A stretch of DNA of 13,909 nt, from positions 1 to 13,909 of the forward strand of contig SLGN01000368.1 of the NCBI GenBank assembly GCA_007123695.1, in the 5' to 3' direction. Positions 6,458 through 13,909 of this stretch are shown here, piece after piece. The translations under genes and the position numbers were made by a program. Under the pieces are notes generated by a model that was given only the letters and a program-made list of their open reading frames with translations, was not told the DNA's origin and did no database searches. The DNA comes from Verrucomicrobiales bacterium. GTDB lineage: Bacteria > Verrucomicrobiota > Verrucomicrobiia > Verrucomicrobiales > DEV007. Position 1 is the first letter of the stretch. Every line of letters begins with the position of its first letter.

Positions 6458-8140
6458 ATGTCCGACGACACCTTCATCGATGATCTCGGGATCATGGTGG
6501 TGGCCGCCGCGATCTTCGCCTTTCTCGCCCGGCGCATCGGAATGCCGTCGATCGTGGCCTACCTCGTCGCCGGACTTTTCCTCGGTCCCCTCACGGGACT
6601 GGTCACGATTTCGGAATCGCTCGAACTTCTCTCCGAAACCGGCATCGCCCTGCTGCTCTTCCTCGTCGGGCTGGAACTGAGCTTCGACAAGATCCGCGAC
6701 GTCGGCAAAGTCGCCGTCGTCGCCGGAATCGGCCAAGTCGTCTTCACTGCCTCCGGAGGCCTCGCCTTCTGCCATCTCCTCGGCTTCGAGCCGATGGAGT
6801 CGATCTTCCTCGCCGTGGCCCTCACCTTCAGCAGCACCGTCGTCGTGGTGAAGCTGCTCGACGAAAAAGGCCACCTCAACGAACTCTACGGGCGCATCGC
6901 GGTGGGCATTTTCCTGGTCCAGGACCTCGTCGCCATCCTCATCCTCACCTTCCTCGCCGGGCTCGGAGGCGCCGGAGAGGAGTCCGGAACCATGAGCTGG
7001 GGCTCCGTCGCACGGGGGATCGGAAGCGCCTTCGGAGGCATGGCGGTGCTGCTTCTCGTCGCCCTTCTCGCGGCCCGCTACTTGCTGCCGCGCCCGTTTG
7101 CGTGGGCGGCCCGCCGGCCCGAGGCCGTGCTCATCTGGAGCCTCGCCTGGTGCTTCGCCCTGGTCATGGCGGCGCACGCGATGCACCTCTCCCTCGAGAT
7201 CGGCGCCTTCCTCGCCGGCATCGCCCTGGCGCAGCTTCCCCACCACGAAGACCTCCACCGGCGCGTCCATCCGCTGATGAACTTCTGCATCGCGGTTTTC
7301 TTCGTCTCCCTCGGGGTCAAAATGGAATTCGGCGACGCCATCGCCGAATGGCCGACCGTCGTCGCCCTATCGCTTTTCGTCCTCATCGGCAATCCGATGA
7401 TCTTCATTTGGATCATCGCGCGGATGGGCTACACCAAGCGGACCTCCTTCTTCGCCGGCGTCACCGTGGCGCAGATCAGCGAATTCTCGTTCATCGTCGT
7501 CGCCCTCGGTGTCGGCAAGGGTCTCGTCGGCGACAACATCATGTCCCAGACGGCGCTCATCGGCCTGGCCACCATCACCGTCTCCGCCTACATGATCCGC
7601 TTCAGCGAACCGCTCTACCGCTTCGCCGACCGCCGCCGCCTCCTCCGTCCTCTTCTCCCGAAGCGGTCGCGCGGGGACGACGACGGAAAGGCCGAAGAAG
7701 AGGAGGGCAAGTCCCACTCTCCCGCGTCGGACCACGTCATCGTCGTCGGGATGAACTCGCTCGGACGCGCTCTCGCCCGGCAACTCCACGAGGCGGGAGA
7801 GACCGTCCTCGCGGTGGACACCGATCCCAAGAAGCTCGAGCAGTTGCCCTGCGCCACCGTGCTCGGCAACGCCACCCACCGATCCGTCCTCGAGCATCTC
7901 CACTACCGCCGCGCCAAGCTCGTCGTCTCCGCCTTGCGGATCGACGCGACCAACGACCTCCTCGCCTACCGCTGCCGCAGCGCCGGAGTGCCCTGCGCCA
8001 TCCACGTCCACGACCAGCGCGAGATGGACCAACTCGTCGAAATCGGCACCGACTACCTCATGATCTCGAAGATCGACGGGATCAAGCAGCTCAACGCCAC
8101 GCTCCGGGAAGCCGGGCACCTCCCCGCGCGCAGGACATGA
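6458..8140 (+). CDS. CPA2 (Kef-type) cation:proton antiporter with TrkA-N domain
   Basis: This 560-aa inner-membrane protein has an Na+/H+-exchanger-type transmembrane domain (about 8-385, some 12 helices). A charged linker (400-424, GDDDGKAEEEEGK) leads to a cytosolic Rossmann TrkA-N/RCK domain (426-545). Family landmarks are SSTVVVVKLL (125-134), VGIFLVQDLVAI with Q155-D156, EIGAFLAGIAL (247-257) and ISEFSFIVVALG (340-351). The Q-D pair is typical of Kef K+/H+ exchangers, so potassium efflux is the likely role, though the ion cannot be proven from sequence. In the nucleotide-binding loop the usual GxGxxG reads GMNSLG (431-436), with D454 at the end of the next strand. A TrkA-C domain is absent. 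The gene starts 6 nt after the upstream stop without a Shine-Dalgarno sequence, which suggests translational coupling. Confidence 0.93.
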   Translation: MSDDTFIDDLGIMVVAAAIFAFLARRIGMPSIVAYLVAGLFLGPLTGLVTISESLELLSETGIALLLFLVGLELSFDKIRDVGKVAVVAGIGQVVFTASGGLAFCHLLGFEPMESIFLAVALTFSSTVVVVKLLDEKGHLNELYGRIAVGIFLVQDLVAILILTFLAGLGGAGEESGTMSWGSVARGIGSAFGGMAVLLLVALLAARYLLPRPFAWAARRPEAVLIWSLAWCFALVMAAHAMHLSLEIGAFLAGIALAQLPHHEDLHRRVHPLMNFCIAVFFVSLGVKMEFGDAIAEWPTVVALSLFVLIGNPMIFIWIIARMGYTKRTSFFAGVTVAQISEFSFIVVALGVGKGLVGDNIMSQTALIGLATITVSAYMIRFSEPLYRFADRRRLLRPLLPKRSRGDDDGKAEEEEGKSHSPASDHVIVVGMNSLGRALARQLHEAGETVLAVDTDPKKLEQLPCATVLGNATHRSVLEHLHYRRAKLVVSALRIDATNDLLAYRCRSAGVPCAIHVHDQREMDQLVEIGTDYLMISKIDGIKQLNATLREAGHLPARRT

Positions 8141-9738
8141 CCGAACTCGCCCTGCTTCTTTTCGTCGCCGCCGTCGGCCACGGCATCTCGCGGGCCACCG
8201 GCATACCGCCCATCCCCCTGCTGCTCGGGCTCGGGATGACGCTGTCCTTCACCGGTCTCGTCCCTCACGGAGAGGACTGGGGTCCCCACTCGAGCGGGGA
8301 CGATCCCGCCATCTTCATTCTCGAACTCGGGCTCACCTTCCTTGTGTTCGCCTCCGGCATCGAACTGAATCCCCAGCGCTTCCGGCGCCAGCGGCGCGTC
8401 GTCGTCCGCGTGGGTCTCGTCCAGTTCCTCGCCATGGGCGCGGTCGGCTACGCGGCGGCCCGGGCCTTCGGCTTCGCGCAGATCGAGGCGGTCTACCTCG
8501 GTTTCGCCGTCACCGCCAGCTCCACCATCGTGGCGCTCAGGCAGCTCCAAGTCACCCAGCAGTCCTTCGAGCCCCACGGGCGCATGGTCGTCGGCGTCCT
8601 CCTCCTGCAAGACGCCCTCACCATCGCGGTCCTGGTGGCTCTGAGCCACTTCGGAGGAGGCATCGCATCCCTCGCCTCCGGATACGGCGCCGCCCTTGTC
8701 CTCGCCGCCGCAGCCTGGATCCTGCAACGCCGCGGCGCCCGGTGGATCGCCGAGCGCTGCGACGGCGACGAAGAGGCCCTCCTCCTCGCCGCCCTCACGG
8801 TTCTTTTCCTCTTTCTCGGTGCGGCGGATTTCGCCGGGCTGCCACTCGTCGCCGGAGCCTTCCTCGCGGGCTACGCTCTCTCCAGCTTCCCCGTGAACGG
8901 CCTCGTCGGAGGCCTCCTCCAGTCCATCTCCGACTTCTTCCGGGCGCTGTTCTTCGTCGCCCTCGGATCGCTCGTCGACATCCCCGGGGCCGAAGCCGTC
9001 TCCACCGCGCTCGTCCTCGCGGTCCTCGTTCTCGTTCTCACGCCTCCCCTCGTGACCGCCGTGGCCGAATGGACTGGCCTCACCAGCCGCGCCGCGATCG
9101 AGAGTGGACTGCTTCTCGCCCAGACCAGCGAATACTCCCTCGTCATCGGCTTTGTCGGACTCCAACTGGGGCACCTTGACCGGGACGCCTTCGCCGTCAT
9201 CGCCATCATGGCCGTCGTCACCATGACGGCAACGCCTCTGCTCGCACGGGAGTCCGTGGCCCGCAAGCTCATGGCCCTGCACCCCCTGCGCAGACGCCGC
9301 CGCGACCGCCCCGCCAGCGATTTCGCCAACCACGCCCTCATTCTCGGGCTCGGCTCCTCGGGCCAGTGGGTACTGCGTCCCCTCCTCGCCGCGGAAGTTC
9401 CAGTTCTCGTCGTCGACGACGACCCCATCGTCATCGCCGAACTCGACGCGAAGGGCGTGCCCTGCCTGCGCGGAGACGGTGCCGACGAAGACATCCTCGC
9501 GCAGGCCGGCGTCTCCAGAGCCCGCTTCGTCGTCGCGTCGATGCGCCGCGTCTCCGACGCGGAAAAAGTCCTTTCGCTCCTCGGCAGTTCCGTGCCGGTC
9601 TTTGCGAGAGTTTTCGAACGAGAAGACGCGGAGCGGATCCGCCGCCTCGGAGGCACCCCGATCTCGAACTCCGCCGCAGCTGCGGAGGAGTTTCAGAAGT
9701 GGTTTCAGGCACGCTTCGGAAACAAAGAGAAGAAGTAG
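8137..9738 (+). CDS. Second CPA2 (Kef-type) cation:proton antiporter with TrkA-N domain
   Basis: This 533-aa protein has a transmembrane exchanger domain (about 3-378) and a cytosolic TrkA-N domain (399-515). Landmarks are SSTIVALRQL (128-137), VGVLLLQDALTI with Q158-D159, VAGAFLAGYAL (238-248), LAQTSEYSLVIGFVG (327-341), the intact Rossmann loop GLGSSG (404-409), and D427 for the ribose of NAD(H). The tail is basic (GNKEKK) and there is no TrkA-C domain. It differs clearly in sequence from the preceding antiporter, so the two are old paralogues, not a recent duplication. Its ATG overlaps the upstream stop (ATGA, 8137-8140), implying coupled translation and near-equal synthesis. A heteromer of the two antiporters is possible, since CPA2 exchangers work as dimers. 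Confidence 0.93.
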   Translation: MTELALLLFVAAVGHGISRATGIPPIPLLLGLGMTLSFTGLVPHGEDWGPHSSGDDPAIFILELGLTFLVFASGIELNPQRFRRQRRVVVRVGLVQFLAMGAVGYAAARAFGFAQIEAVYLGFAVTASSTIVALRQLQVTQQSFEPHGRMVVGVLLLQDALTIAVLVALSHFGGGIASLASGYGAALVLAAAAWILQRRGARWIAERCDGDEEALLLAALTVLFLFLGAADFAGLPLVAGAFLAGYALSSFPVNGLVGGLLQSISDFFRALFFVALGSLVDIPGAEAVSTALVLAVLVLVLTPPLVTAVAEWTGLTSRAAIESGLLLAQTSEYSLVIGFVGLQLGHLDRDAFAVIAIMAVVTMTATPLLARESVARKLMALHPLRRRRRDRPASDFANHALILGLGSSGQWVLRPLLAAEVPVLVVDDDPIVIAELDAKGVPCLRGDGADEDILAQAGVSRARFVVASMRRVSDAEKVLSLLGSSVPVFARVFEREDAERIRRLGGTPISNSAAAAEEFQKWFQARFGNKEKK

Positions 9739-9749
9739 GCTAACGAACG

Positions 9750-9792
9750 AACATGGAAAGCTATAAAAAGCTTGCATGTTTATAATTTTTAT
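9750..9792 (+). terminator. Probable intrinsic terminator of the four-gene operon
   Basis: AACATG (9750-9755) pairs with CATGTT (9775-9780), and AAGCT (9758-9762) with AGCTT (9769-9773). They are separated by a small internal mismatch and a 6-nt loop. A T-rich stretch (TATAATTTTTAT) follows directly. The stem is AT-rich and imperfect, but it sits 12 nt after the last stop in an abruptly AT-rich island. Confidence 0.55.
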
Positions 9793-9806
9793 ATAAAATA
9801 TGGCTA

Positions 9807-11294
9807 ATGAAGCCTCATATTCGGCGCAGAGTTCCGAAGTTCCCTTCCGATTCAGGCAAGACGTCCCTTCTTCCGTCTCCGTTGAAGCCTGTTCTGCCCA
9901 AGTCGTCCCCAGCTTGGACGGAGAATCGTGGCGGCGCGGAGGAGACGATCCAGCAGCTTGAGAAGATCGTCTCGGAGTTCATGGTGAAATACCCGAGCCA
10001 CACGCAGCGCATTCCGTCGCTGCGTCCGGGGGAACATCCGCTCATCGGATTCGTTCGCTCCATGGCGGCGTCGATGTCGGCGAAGCAGGACCAATTGGAA
10101 CGGCTCAACGAGGAAGTTCTCCAAGCGGCCAAGGAAAAAGAGCGCTTTCTCGCCAACATGAGCCACGAGGTCCGCACTCCGATGAACGGCATCTTCGGAA
10201 TGGTCAACCTCCTTCTCGAAATGGAGCTCGACCCGGTCCAGCGCGAGCATCTCGAGACCATTCACAGCTCCAGCGAGTCGCTCCTCAACATCCTCGACGA
10301 CATCCTCGACTACGCCAAACTCAACGCGCGAAAAATGCCCCTGAAGCCGAGGACCTTCGAACTGCAGCGCCTCGTCTGGGAGGTTCTCCTCGTCTACAAG
10401 GCGAACGCCGAGGGCTGCGGCATCCGACTTTCAGCAACGATCTGCGACACCCTGCCGGATTTCTTTGTCGCCGACGATCTCCGCCTCAAACAAGTGCTGT
10501 CGAACCTCGTCAGCAACGCGATCAAGTTCACCGAACACGGAGAAGTCACCGTTACGGTGCAGAGTCACCGCAAGTCCACGCGGGACCAGCTTCTTTTCCA
10601 AGTCCGCGACACCGGCATCGGGATCCGCGAGGAGGCGGGAGGAACTCTCTTCACCCCGTTCCGCCAGATCGACGCGGAACGTCCCGTGTCGCACAGCGGC
10701 ACGGGCTTGGGGCTCGCCATCTCGAAGAATCTCGTCGAACTCATGGGCGGACGGATCTGGTTTGAAAGCGAGCCCGGCCACGGCACCACCTTTCTTTTCA
10801 CCATCGACTTCGAACGCCCCGAGGAGGAGGCACATCTCGTGTCGCGAAAGCCCCTGCCTCCCGGAAACGGTTGCGGTCGCCGGAGCGACGGTCGCTCGCG
10901 CGTCCTCCTCGTCGAGGACAACCTCGTCAACCAAAAGGTCGCTCGCCTCACTCTGGAGAAGCTCGGCTGCGAAGTCACCGTGGCCGCGAACGGAGTCGAA
11001 GCAGTCGATCTAGCGGAGGGCCCCATCGTCTTCGACCTCATCCTCATGGACGTCAACATGCCCGTGATGGGAGGAATCGAGGCCACCGGGGCGATCCGCC
11101 AGCTCGACCACCGCAATGCAAGGGTCCCCATTCTCGCAATGACCGGCATGGTCTTCGACGAGGACCGCGAGCGCTGCCTCGCCGTCGGCATGGATGGAGT
11201 CATCACCAAACCCTTCTCCATCGCCGATCTCAGGGAGCGCATCGAATCCCTCGCCTCGCCGGCCGAGCCCGAGGCGGTCGCCCTCGTTTCGTAG
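9807..11294 (+). CDS. Cytosolic hybrid histidine kinase with receiver domain
   Basis: This 495-aa signalling protein has no membrane segment and no recognisable sensor domain. Residues 1-85 are a basic, Pro/Ser-rich stretch plus a short helical region, and 90-113 look like a coiled coil leading into the kinase. The dimerisation/phosphoacceptor helix contains [15 protein letters not shown] with His120. The ATPase domain has an N box (N233, N237 in [10 protein letters not shown]), G1 DTGIGI (268-273), the F box, and G2 GTGLGLAI (298-305). The C-terminal receiver (about 365-483) is complete: E370-D371, phosphoacceptor D415, T446 and K468. It should autophosphorylate and pass phosphate to its own receiver, perhaps onward to an Hpt protein not in this window. 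The start has no clear ribosome binding site and lies just after an AT-rich island. A later in-frame ATG at 9981 has GGAG only 3 nt away, too close, so 9807 is preferred. Confidence 0.9.
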   Translation: MKPHIRRRVPKFPSDSGKTSLLPSPLKPVLPKSSPAWTENRGGAEETIQQLEKIVSEFMVKYPSHTQRIPSLRPGEHPLIGFVRSMAASMSAKQDQLERLNEEVLQAAKEKERFLANMSHEVRTPMNGIFGMVNLLLEMELDPVQREHLETIHSSSESLLNILDDILDYAKLNARKMPLKPRTFELQRLVWEVLLVYKANAEGCGIRLSATICDTLPDFFVADDLRLKQVLSNLVSNAIKFTEHGEVTVTVQSHRKSTRDQLLFQVRDTGIGIREEAGGTLFTPFRQIDAERPVSHSGTGLGLAISKNLVELMGGRIWFESEPGHGTTFLFTIDFERPEEEAHLVSRKPLPPGNGCGRRSDGRSRVLLVEDNLVNQKVARLTLEKLGCEVTVAANGVEAVDLAEGPIVFDLILMDVNMPVMGGIEATGAIRQLDHRNARVPILAMTGMVFDEDRERCLAVGMDGVITKPFSIADLRERIESLASPAEPEAVALVS

Positions 11295-11361
11295 GCTCGG
11301 CGGGAATCGGGACTGGACAGGCTCCGGCGGGCCGTGCCATTCTTCCGGACTCTCCGAGAAC

Positions 11362-11985
11362 ATGGCCCCACCCCGCCCCATCCTGCTTTGTCTTTTCTCT
11401 CTCGGCCTGGTCACCATGCCGGCCGCAGCGGACTCCCCGTCGTTTCCCCGAGTCCACCGCACCTTCATGCCCGACTCGGGCCCTTCGGCCTTCGCCGTGG
11501 AGCTGAAGGCCGGCCTCAGCCTCTGCTACGACCCCCTGCGCGGGGGCGTCAACCGCATCTGGACGGGTGGCGTCGACCTCTCGCCCACCCTCCGGGCGAA
11601 AATCAACGAGCCCGCCGCGATCGAAGGCGAGGTCTTCTACGAAGAAACCCTGCACCAGCCCCTGCGGCTCGGCGATCCCTCGCGGGCGGCCGAGGCCCGC
11701 TTTCGGGGCTACCGATACGAAGGCGATGCCGTCGTCTTCGACCTGACCCTGCACGGCCATCCCGTCACCGAAAGCCTGCGGCCCCTCGAAGACGGCACTG
11801 GCGTCGCGAGGGAATTCGCCTTCCCGTCCGCAGGTGGCGCCGCCTTCCTCCGTGTCGAAGAGCAGACCGCGGCGGAGATCGTCGTCGAGGGCGGCGAGGA
11901 AGTCGAACCCGGCCTTTGGCGCTTCCCCGAAGGAGCGCGCGCCCTCGTCATTCTCAAAAAGAGCCCTACCACCGAACCTCGATGA
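11362..11985 (+). CDS. Secreted protein of the type associated with propeller/cytochrome dehydrogenases
   Basis: This 207-aa protein starts with a Sec signal peptide (PILLCLFSLGLVTMPAAA) with likely cleavage after A23 (AAA-D). The mature part, from AVELKAGLSLCYDPLRGG through RIWTGGVDL, FYEETLHQPLRLGD and RFRGYRYEGDAVVFDLTLHG, appears all-beta. From memory it resembles a domain in large periplasmic sugar-dehydrogenase-like and cytochrome c proteins of Bacteroidota and PVC bacteria; I could not check this by search. The following gene encodes just such a propeller/cytochrome protein and overlaps by ATGA, so the two products probably act together in the periplasm. An in-frame ATG at 11194 lies inside the upstream kinase gene and would give a Ser/Pro-rich leader, so 11362 is preferred. 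No strong Shine-Dalgarno sequence is visible. Confidence 0.75.
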   Translation: MAPPRPILLCLFSLGLVTMPAAADSPSFPRVHRTFMPDSGPSAFAVELKAGLSLCYDPLRGGVNRIWTGGVDLSPTLRAKINEPAAIEGEVFYEETLHQPLRLGDPSRAAEARFRGYRYEGDAVVFDLTLHGHPVTESLRPLEDGTGVAREFAFPSAGGAAFLRVEEQTAAEIVVEGGEEVEPGLWRFPEGARALVILKKSPTTEPR

Positions 11986-13883
11986 TCCGTTCCTTTCTCG
12001 CCGCATTCCTCCTGCTCGGCATCGCCACCGGAATTCGAGCCGAGGATACCTACGAAATCGAGGAGGTCCCTCTCCCGCCCGGACTCGTTCCCGAGATTTC
12101 CGGCGTCGCCTTCACCCCGTCGGGCGCTCTCGTCGTGGTGAACCGTCCCGGCGAAGTCTGGATCTGCCAAAATCCCCCGGCAGGCCCCTGGCGCCGCTTC
12201 GCCTTCGGATTGCACGAGCCGCTCGGCGTCCTCGCCGATTCCGAGAGCGAGATCTACGTGACCCAGAGACCGGAACTGACTCGCCTCGTCGACTCCGACG
12301 GAGACGGCGTCGCGGACCGCTACGAAACCGTCAACGACGACTGGTGCGTCACCGACAACTGGCACGAGTTCACCTTCGGCCTCCACCGCGACCGCGAGGG
12401 CAACTTTCTGCTGGCCACCGGCCTGCCCGACCTCGCCGGACCGCTCAACGAACGCTTTCCCCGTGAACCGCTGCGCATGGAGCCGGTCCACAAGGAGAAG
12501 AAACCCTCGCCGGGGCGCTACCTCGGCTGGGCCCTCAAGGTCGCGCCCGAGGGCGTCCTCGAACCCGTCGCCAGCGGCTTTCGCGCCGCCGCCGGCGTGG
12601 GAGTCAGCCCCGATGGCGAACTCTTCGTCACCGACCAGCAGGGCGACTACATCGCCACCAGCACTCTCGTCCACGTCAAGCCGGGTCATTTCTACGGCCA
12701 CGCCGCCTCCCTGAAATGGCGCGACGACTACGCCGGACCGACGGATCTCGAGACGCTCGCCGCGCTGCGCACGCCCGAAGCCGTCGCCCTGCCGCACGGC
12801 GCTCTCGGCGGCAGCCCCGGCGAACCGGTCTGGGACACTACGGACGGAGCCTTCGGACCTTTTGCCGGGCAGATTTTCGTGGGCGACTTCACCAAGCTCA
12901 TCAGCCGCGTCCACCTCGAAGAGATCGCCGGAGAATATCAAGGCGCCGCCTTTCCCTTTCTCCGCGACGCCGTGGGCCTCGAGGCCATCCAAGCCAACAG
13001 CGGCGCCGACAACCTCACCATTCCCGCCGGGCGCGAGGGGCTCAAATACTTCCGCGACGTACCGCCGCGCTCGGGCACTCCGCTCCGCCCCGGCAACATG
13101 CGCATGGCCTTCGCTCCCGACGGCAGCCTCTACGTCGGCCAGACCACCCGCGGCTGGGGCCAGGGCGACGGACTGCAGCGCATCGTCTGGTCCGGGCGGA
13201 TGCCGGTCGAAATCGAGCGCTACGAGCTGACCCAAGACGGCTTCCGACTCGTCTTCACCGTGCCGATGGACTCCGCAGCGCTCGAGGCGGAATCGACCTG
13301 GAGAATCAGCCGCTTCCGCTACCTGTATCTGCCCGCCGGCAGCCCGCGCGTCGACGAAAGCCCTGTGACCCTGAAGAGCCTCCGGATTGCGGAAGACATG
13401 CGTTCGGTCGAGATCGCGGTCGATCCGCTCGAACCCGGCTACATCTACGAGATCGAACTCGAAGGCCTTCTTTCCGCCGAAGGCCGGCCCTTGGAGAACC
13501 CCCTCGCCTTCTACACCTTGAACCGGCTCCTCGACGGCACCTCCTTCACCGGGCCACTCTCGGACCCGCTCCTCACCGTCGAAGAAACGCGCCAGGGAGG
13601 TCCCGACCTCGAAGCGGGTCGGCGCATCTATGCGACCTTCTGCGTCACCTGCCACCAGGCCGACGGCAGCGGCGGCGGTCTCCCCGGGGCCCCGGAACTC
13701 GCCGCCGCAAACTTCCGCCTCCGCGGGCCCGAAGCGCCCCTCTCGAAATCCGACGAAGAGCTTCTGAAGTTCATCGCCGAAGGCGCCGAAGGCAAGCCCA
13801 TGCCCCCCTTCGGCGGCGTCCTCAAACCCGGCGAGATCGAAGACGTCCTCGCCTACCTCCGCACAACCTTCGGAGAGGACTAG
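11982..13883 (+). CDS. Secreted beta-propeller dehydrogenase-like protein with C-terminal cytochrome c domain
   Basis: This 633-aa protein has a Sec signal peptide (residues 1-20, cleavage after IRA, before ED). A beta-propeller of the sorbosone/PQQ-sugar-dehydrogenase type follows (about 25-415), with repeated blades such as ISGVAFTPSGALVVVN, AAGVGVSPDGELFVTDQQGDY and MRMAFAPDGSLYVGQTTRGWG. A loop DSDGDGVAD (D104, D106, D108, D112) looks calcium-binding. Residues about 420-540 form a beta-sandwich-like region (QDGFRLVFTVPMD and so on). A class I cytochrome c domain then carries CVTCH (C554, C557, H558) and the probable axial Met607 in GKPMPPFGG. The natural reading is a periplasmic oxidoreductase that passes electrons to its own heme. 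Substrate and PQQ use cannot be read from the sequence. Its ATG overlaps the preceding stop codon. Confidence 0.88.
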   Translation: MIRSFLAAFLLLGIATGIRAEDTYEIEEVPLPPGLVPEISGVAFTPSGALVVVNRPGEVWICQNPPAGPWRRFAFGLHEPLGVLADSESEIYVTQRPELTRLVDSDGDGVADRYETVNDDWCVTDNWHEFTFGLHRDREGNFLLATGLPDLAGPLNERFPREPLRMEPVHKEKKPSPGRYLGWALKVAPEGVLEPVASGFRAAAGVGVSPDGELFVTDQQGDYIATSTLVHVKPGHFYGHAASLKWRDDYAGPTDLETLAALRTPEAVALPHGALGGSPGEPVWDTTDGAFGPFAGQIFVGDFTKLISRVHLEEIAGEYQGAAFPFLRDAVGLEAIQANSGADNLTIPAGREGLKYFRDVPPRSGTPLRPGNMRMAFAPDGSLYVGQTTRGWGQGDGLQRIVWSGRMPVEIERYELTQDGFRLVFTVPMDSAALEAESTWRISRFRYLYLPAGSPRVDESPVTLKSLRIAEDMRSVEIAVDPLEPGYIYEIELEGLLSAEGRPLENPLAFYTLNRLLDGTSFTGPLSDPLLTVEETRQGGPDLEAGRRIYATFCVTCHQADGSGGGLPGAPELAAANFRLRGPEAPLSKSDEELLKFIAEGAEGKPMPPFGGVLKPGEIEDVLAYLRTTFGED

Positions 13884-13885
13884 CT

Positions 13886-13906
13886 GGGAAGTGTCACGAC
13901 ACTCCC
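13886..13906 (+). terminator. Hairpin after the cytochrome gene, probable terminator
   Basis: GGGAAGTGT pairs with ACACTCCC across a CACG loop, giving an 8-bp stem with one bulged A, 2 nt after the TAG stop. Only three bases follow in the window, so a T-tract cannot be seen. Confidence 0.45.
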
Positions 13907-13909
13907 TCA

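Noticed and set aside
2722..6483. A 1253-codon plus-strand open frame overlapping both XDH-like genes
   Set aside because: Its product is almost entirely Arg, Pro, Gly and Ala, with no domain. It is the shifted frame of two well-supported genes in GC-rich DNA.
4700..7270. An 856-codon minus-strand open frame
   Set aside because: It is antisense to the large subunit and first antiporter genes, with a Gly/Glu/Asp/His-rich composition typical of antisense shadows.
8053..9777. A 574-codon minus-strand open frame
   Set aside because: It is antisense to the second antiporter. It is very rich in Glu, Gly and Asp and has no recognisable domain.

Overview
The window is GC-rich with strong G/C bias at third codon positions, except for the first ~1.1 kb and a short AT-rich island near 9739-9806. 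The gene set suggests a PVC-group bacterium, most likely Verrucomicrobiota. The clues are a beta-propeller protein fused to a C-terminal cytochrome c, a secreted partner of a type seen with such proteins, CPA2 antiporters and a soluble hybrid kinase. This assignment is inference; the window holds no rRNA or other phylogenetic marker.

Layout. (1) 1-1244, minus strand, lower GC: a membrane-anchored protein of unknown function that runs off the left edge (1-475), and a Tat-exported small protein (716-1213) with a consensus-like promoter directly in front of its ATG. (2) 1245-2404: no convincing intact gene. It holds a GC-rich hairpin, an octamer tandem repeat and what looks like the decayed end of a coding sequence. 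(3) 2405-9738, plus strand: four tightly packed genes that look like one operon. The first two are homologous to the FAD/Fe-S subunit and the molybdopterin subunit of xanthine dehydrogenase. The first lacks both sets of [2Fe-2S] cysteines and the second lacks most of the canonical cofactor and active-site motifs, yet both reading frames are intact. The next two are CPA2 (Kef-type) cation:proton antiporters, each with a C-terminal NAD-binding TrkA-N domain, overlapping by ATGA. (4) A hairpin in an AT-rich island ends that unit. (5) 9807-11294: a cytosolic hybrid histidine kinase with an intact receiver domain. (6) 11362-13883: a secreted protein of ~207 aa overlapping by ATGA a secreted beta-propeller/cytochrome c protein, with a hairpin just after the stop.

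The most interesting unit is 2405-9738. In E. coli, Kef potassium efflux is controlled by flavoprotein ancillary subunits (KefF, KefG). Here a flavin-domain-bearing but apparently inactive xanthine dehydrogenase pair is co-transcribed with two Kef-like antiporters. A redox- or ligand-sensing regulatory complex for ion efflux is a reasonable hypothesis, but the sequence does not prove it.
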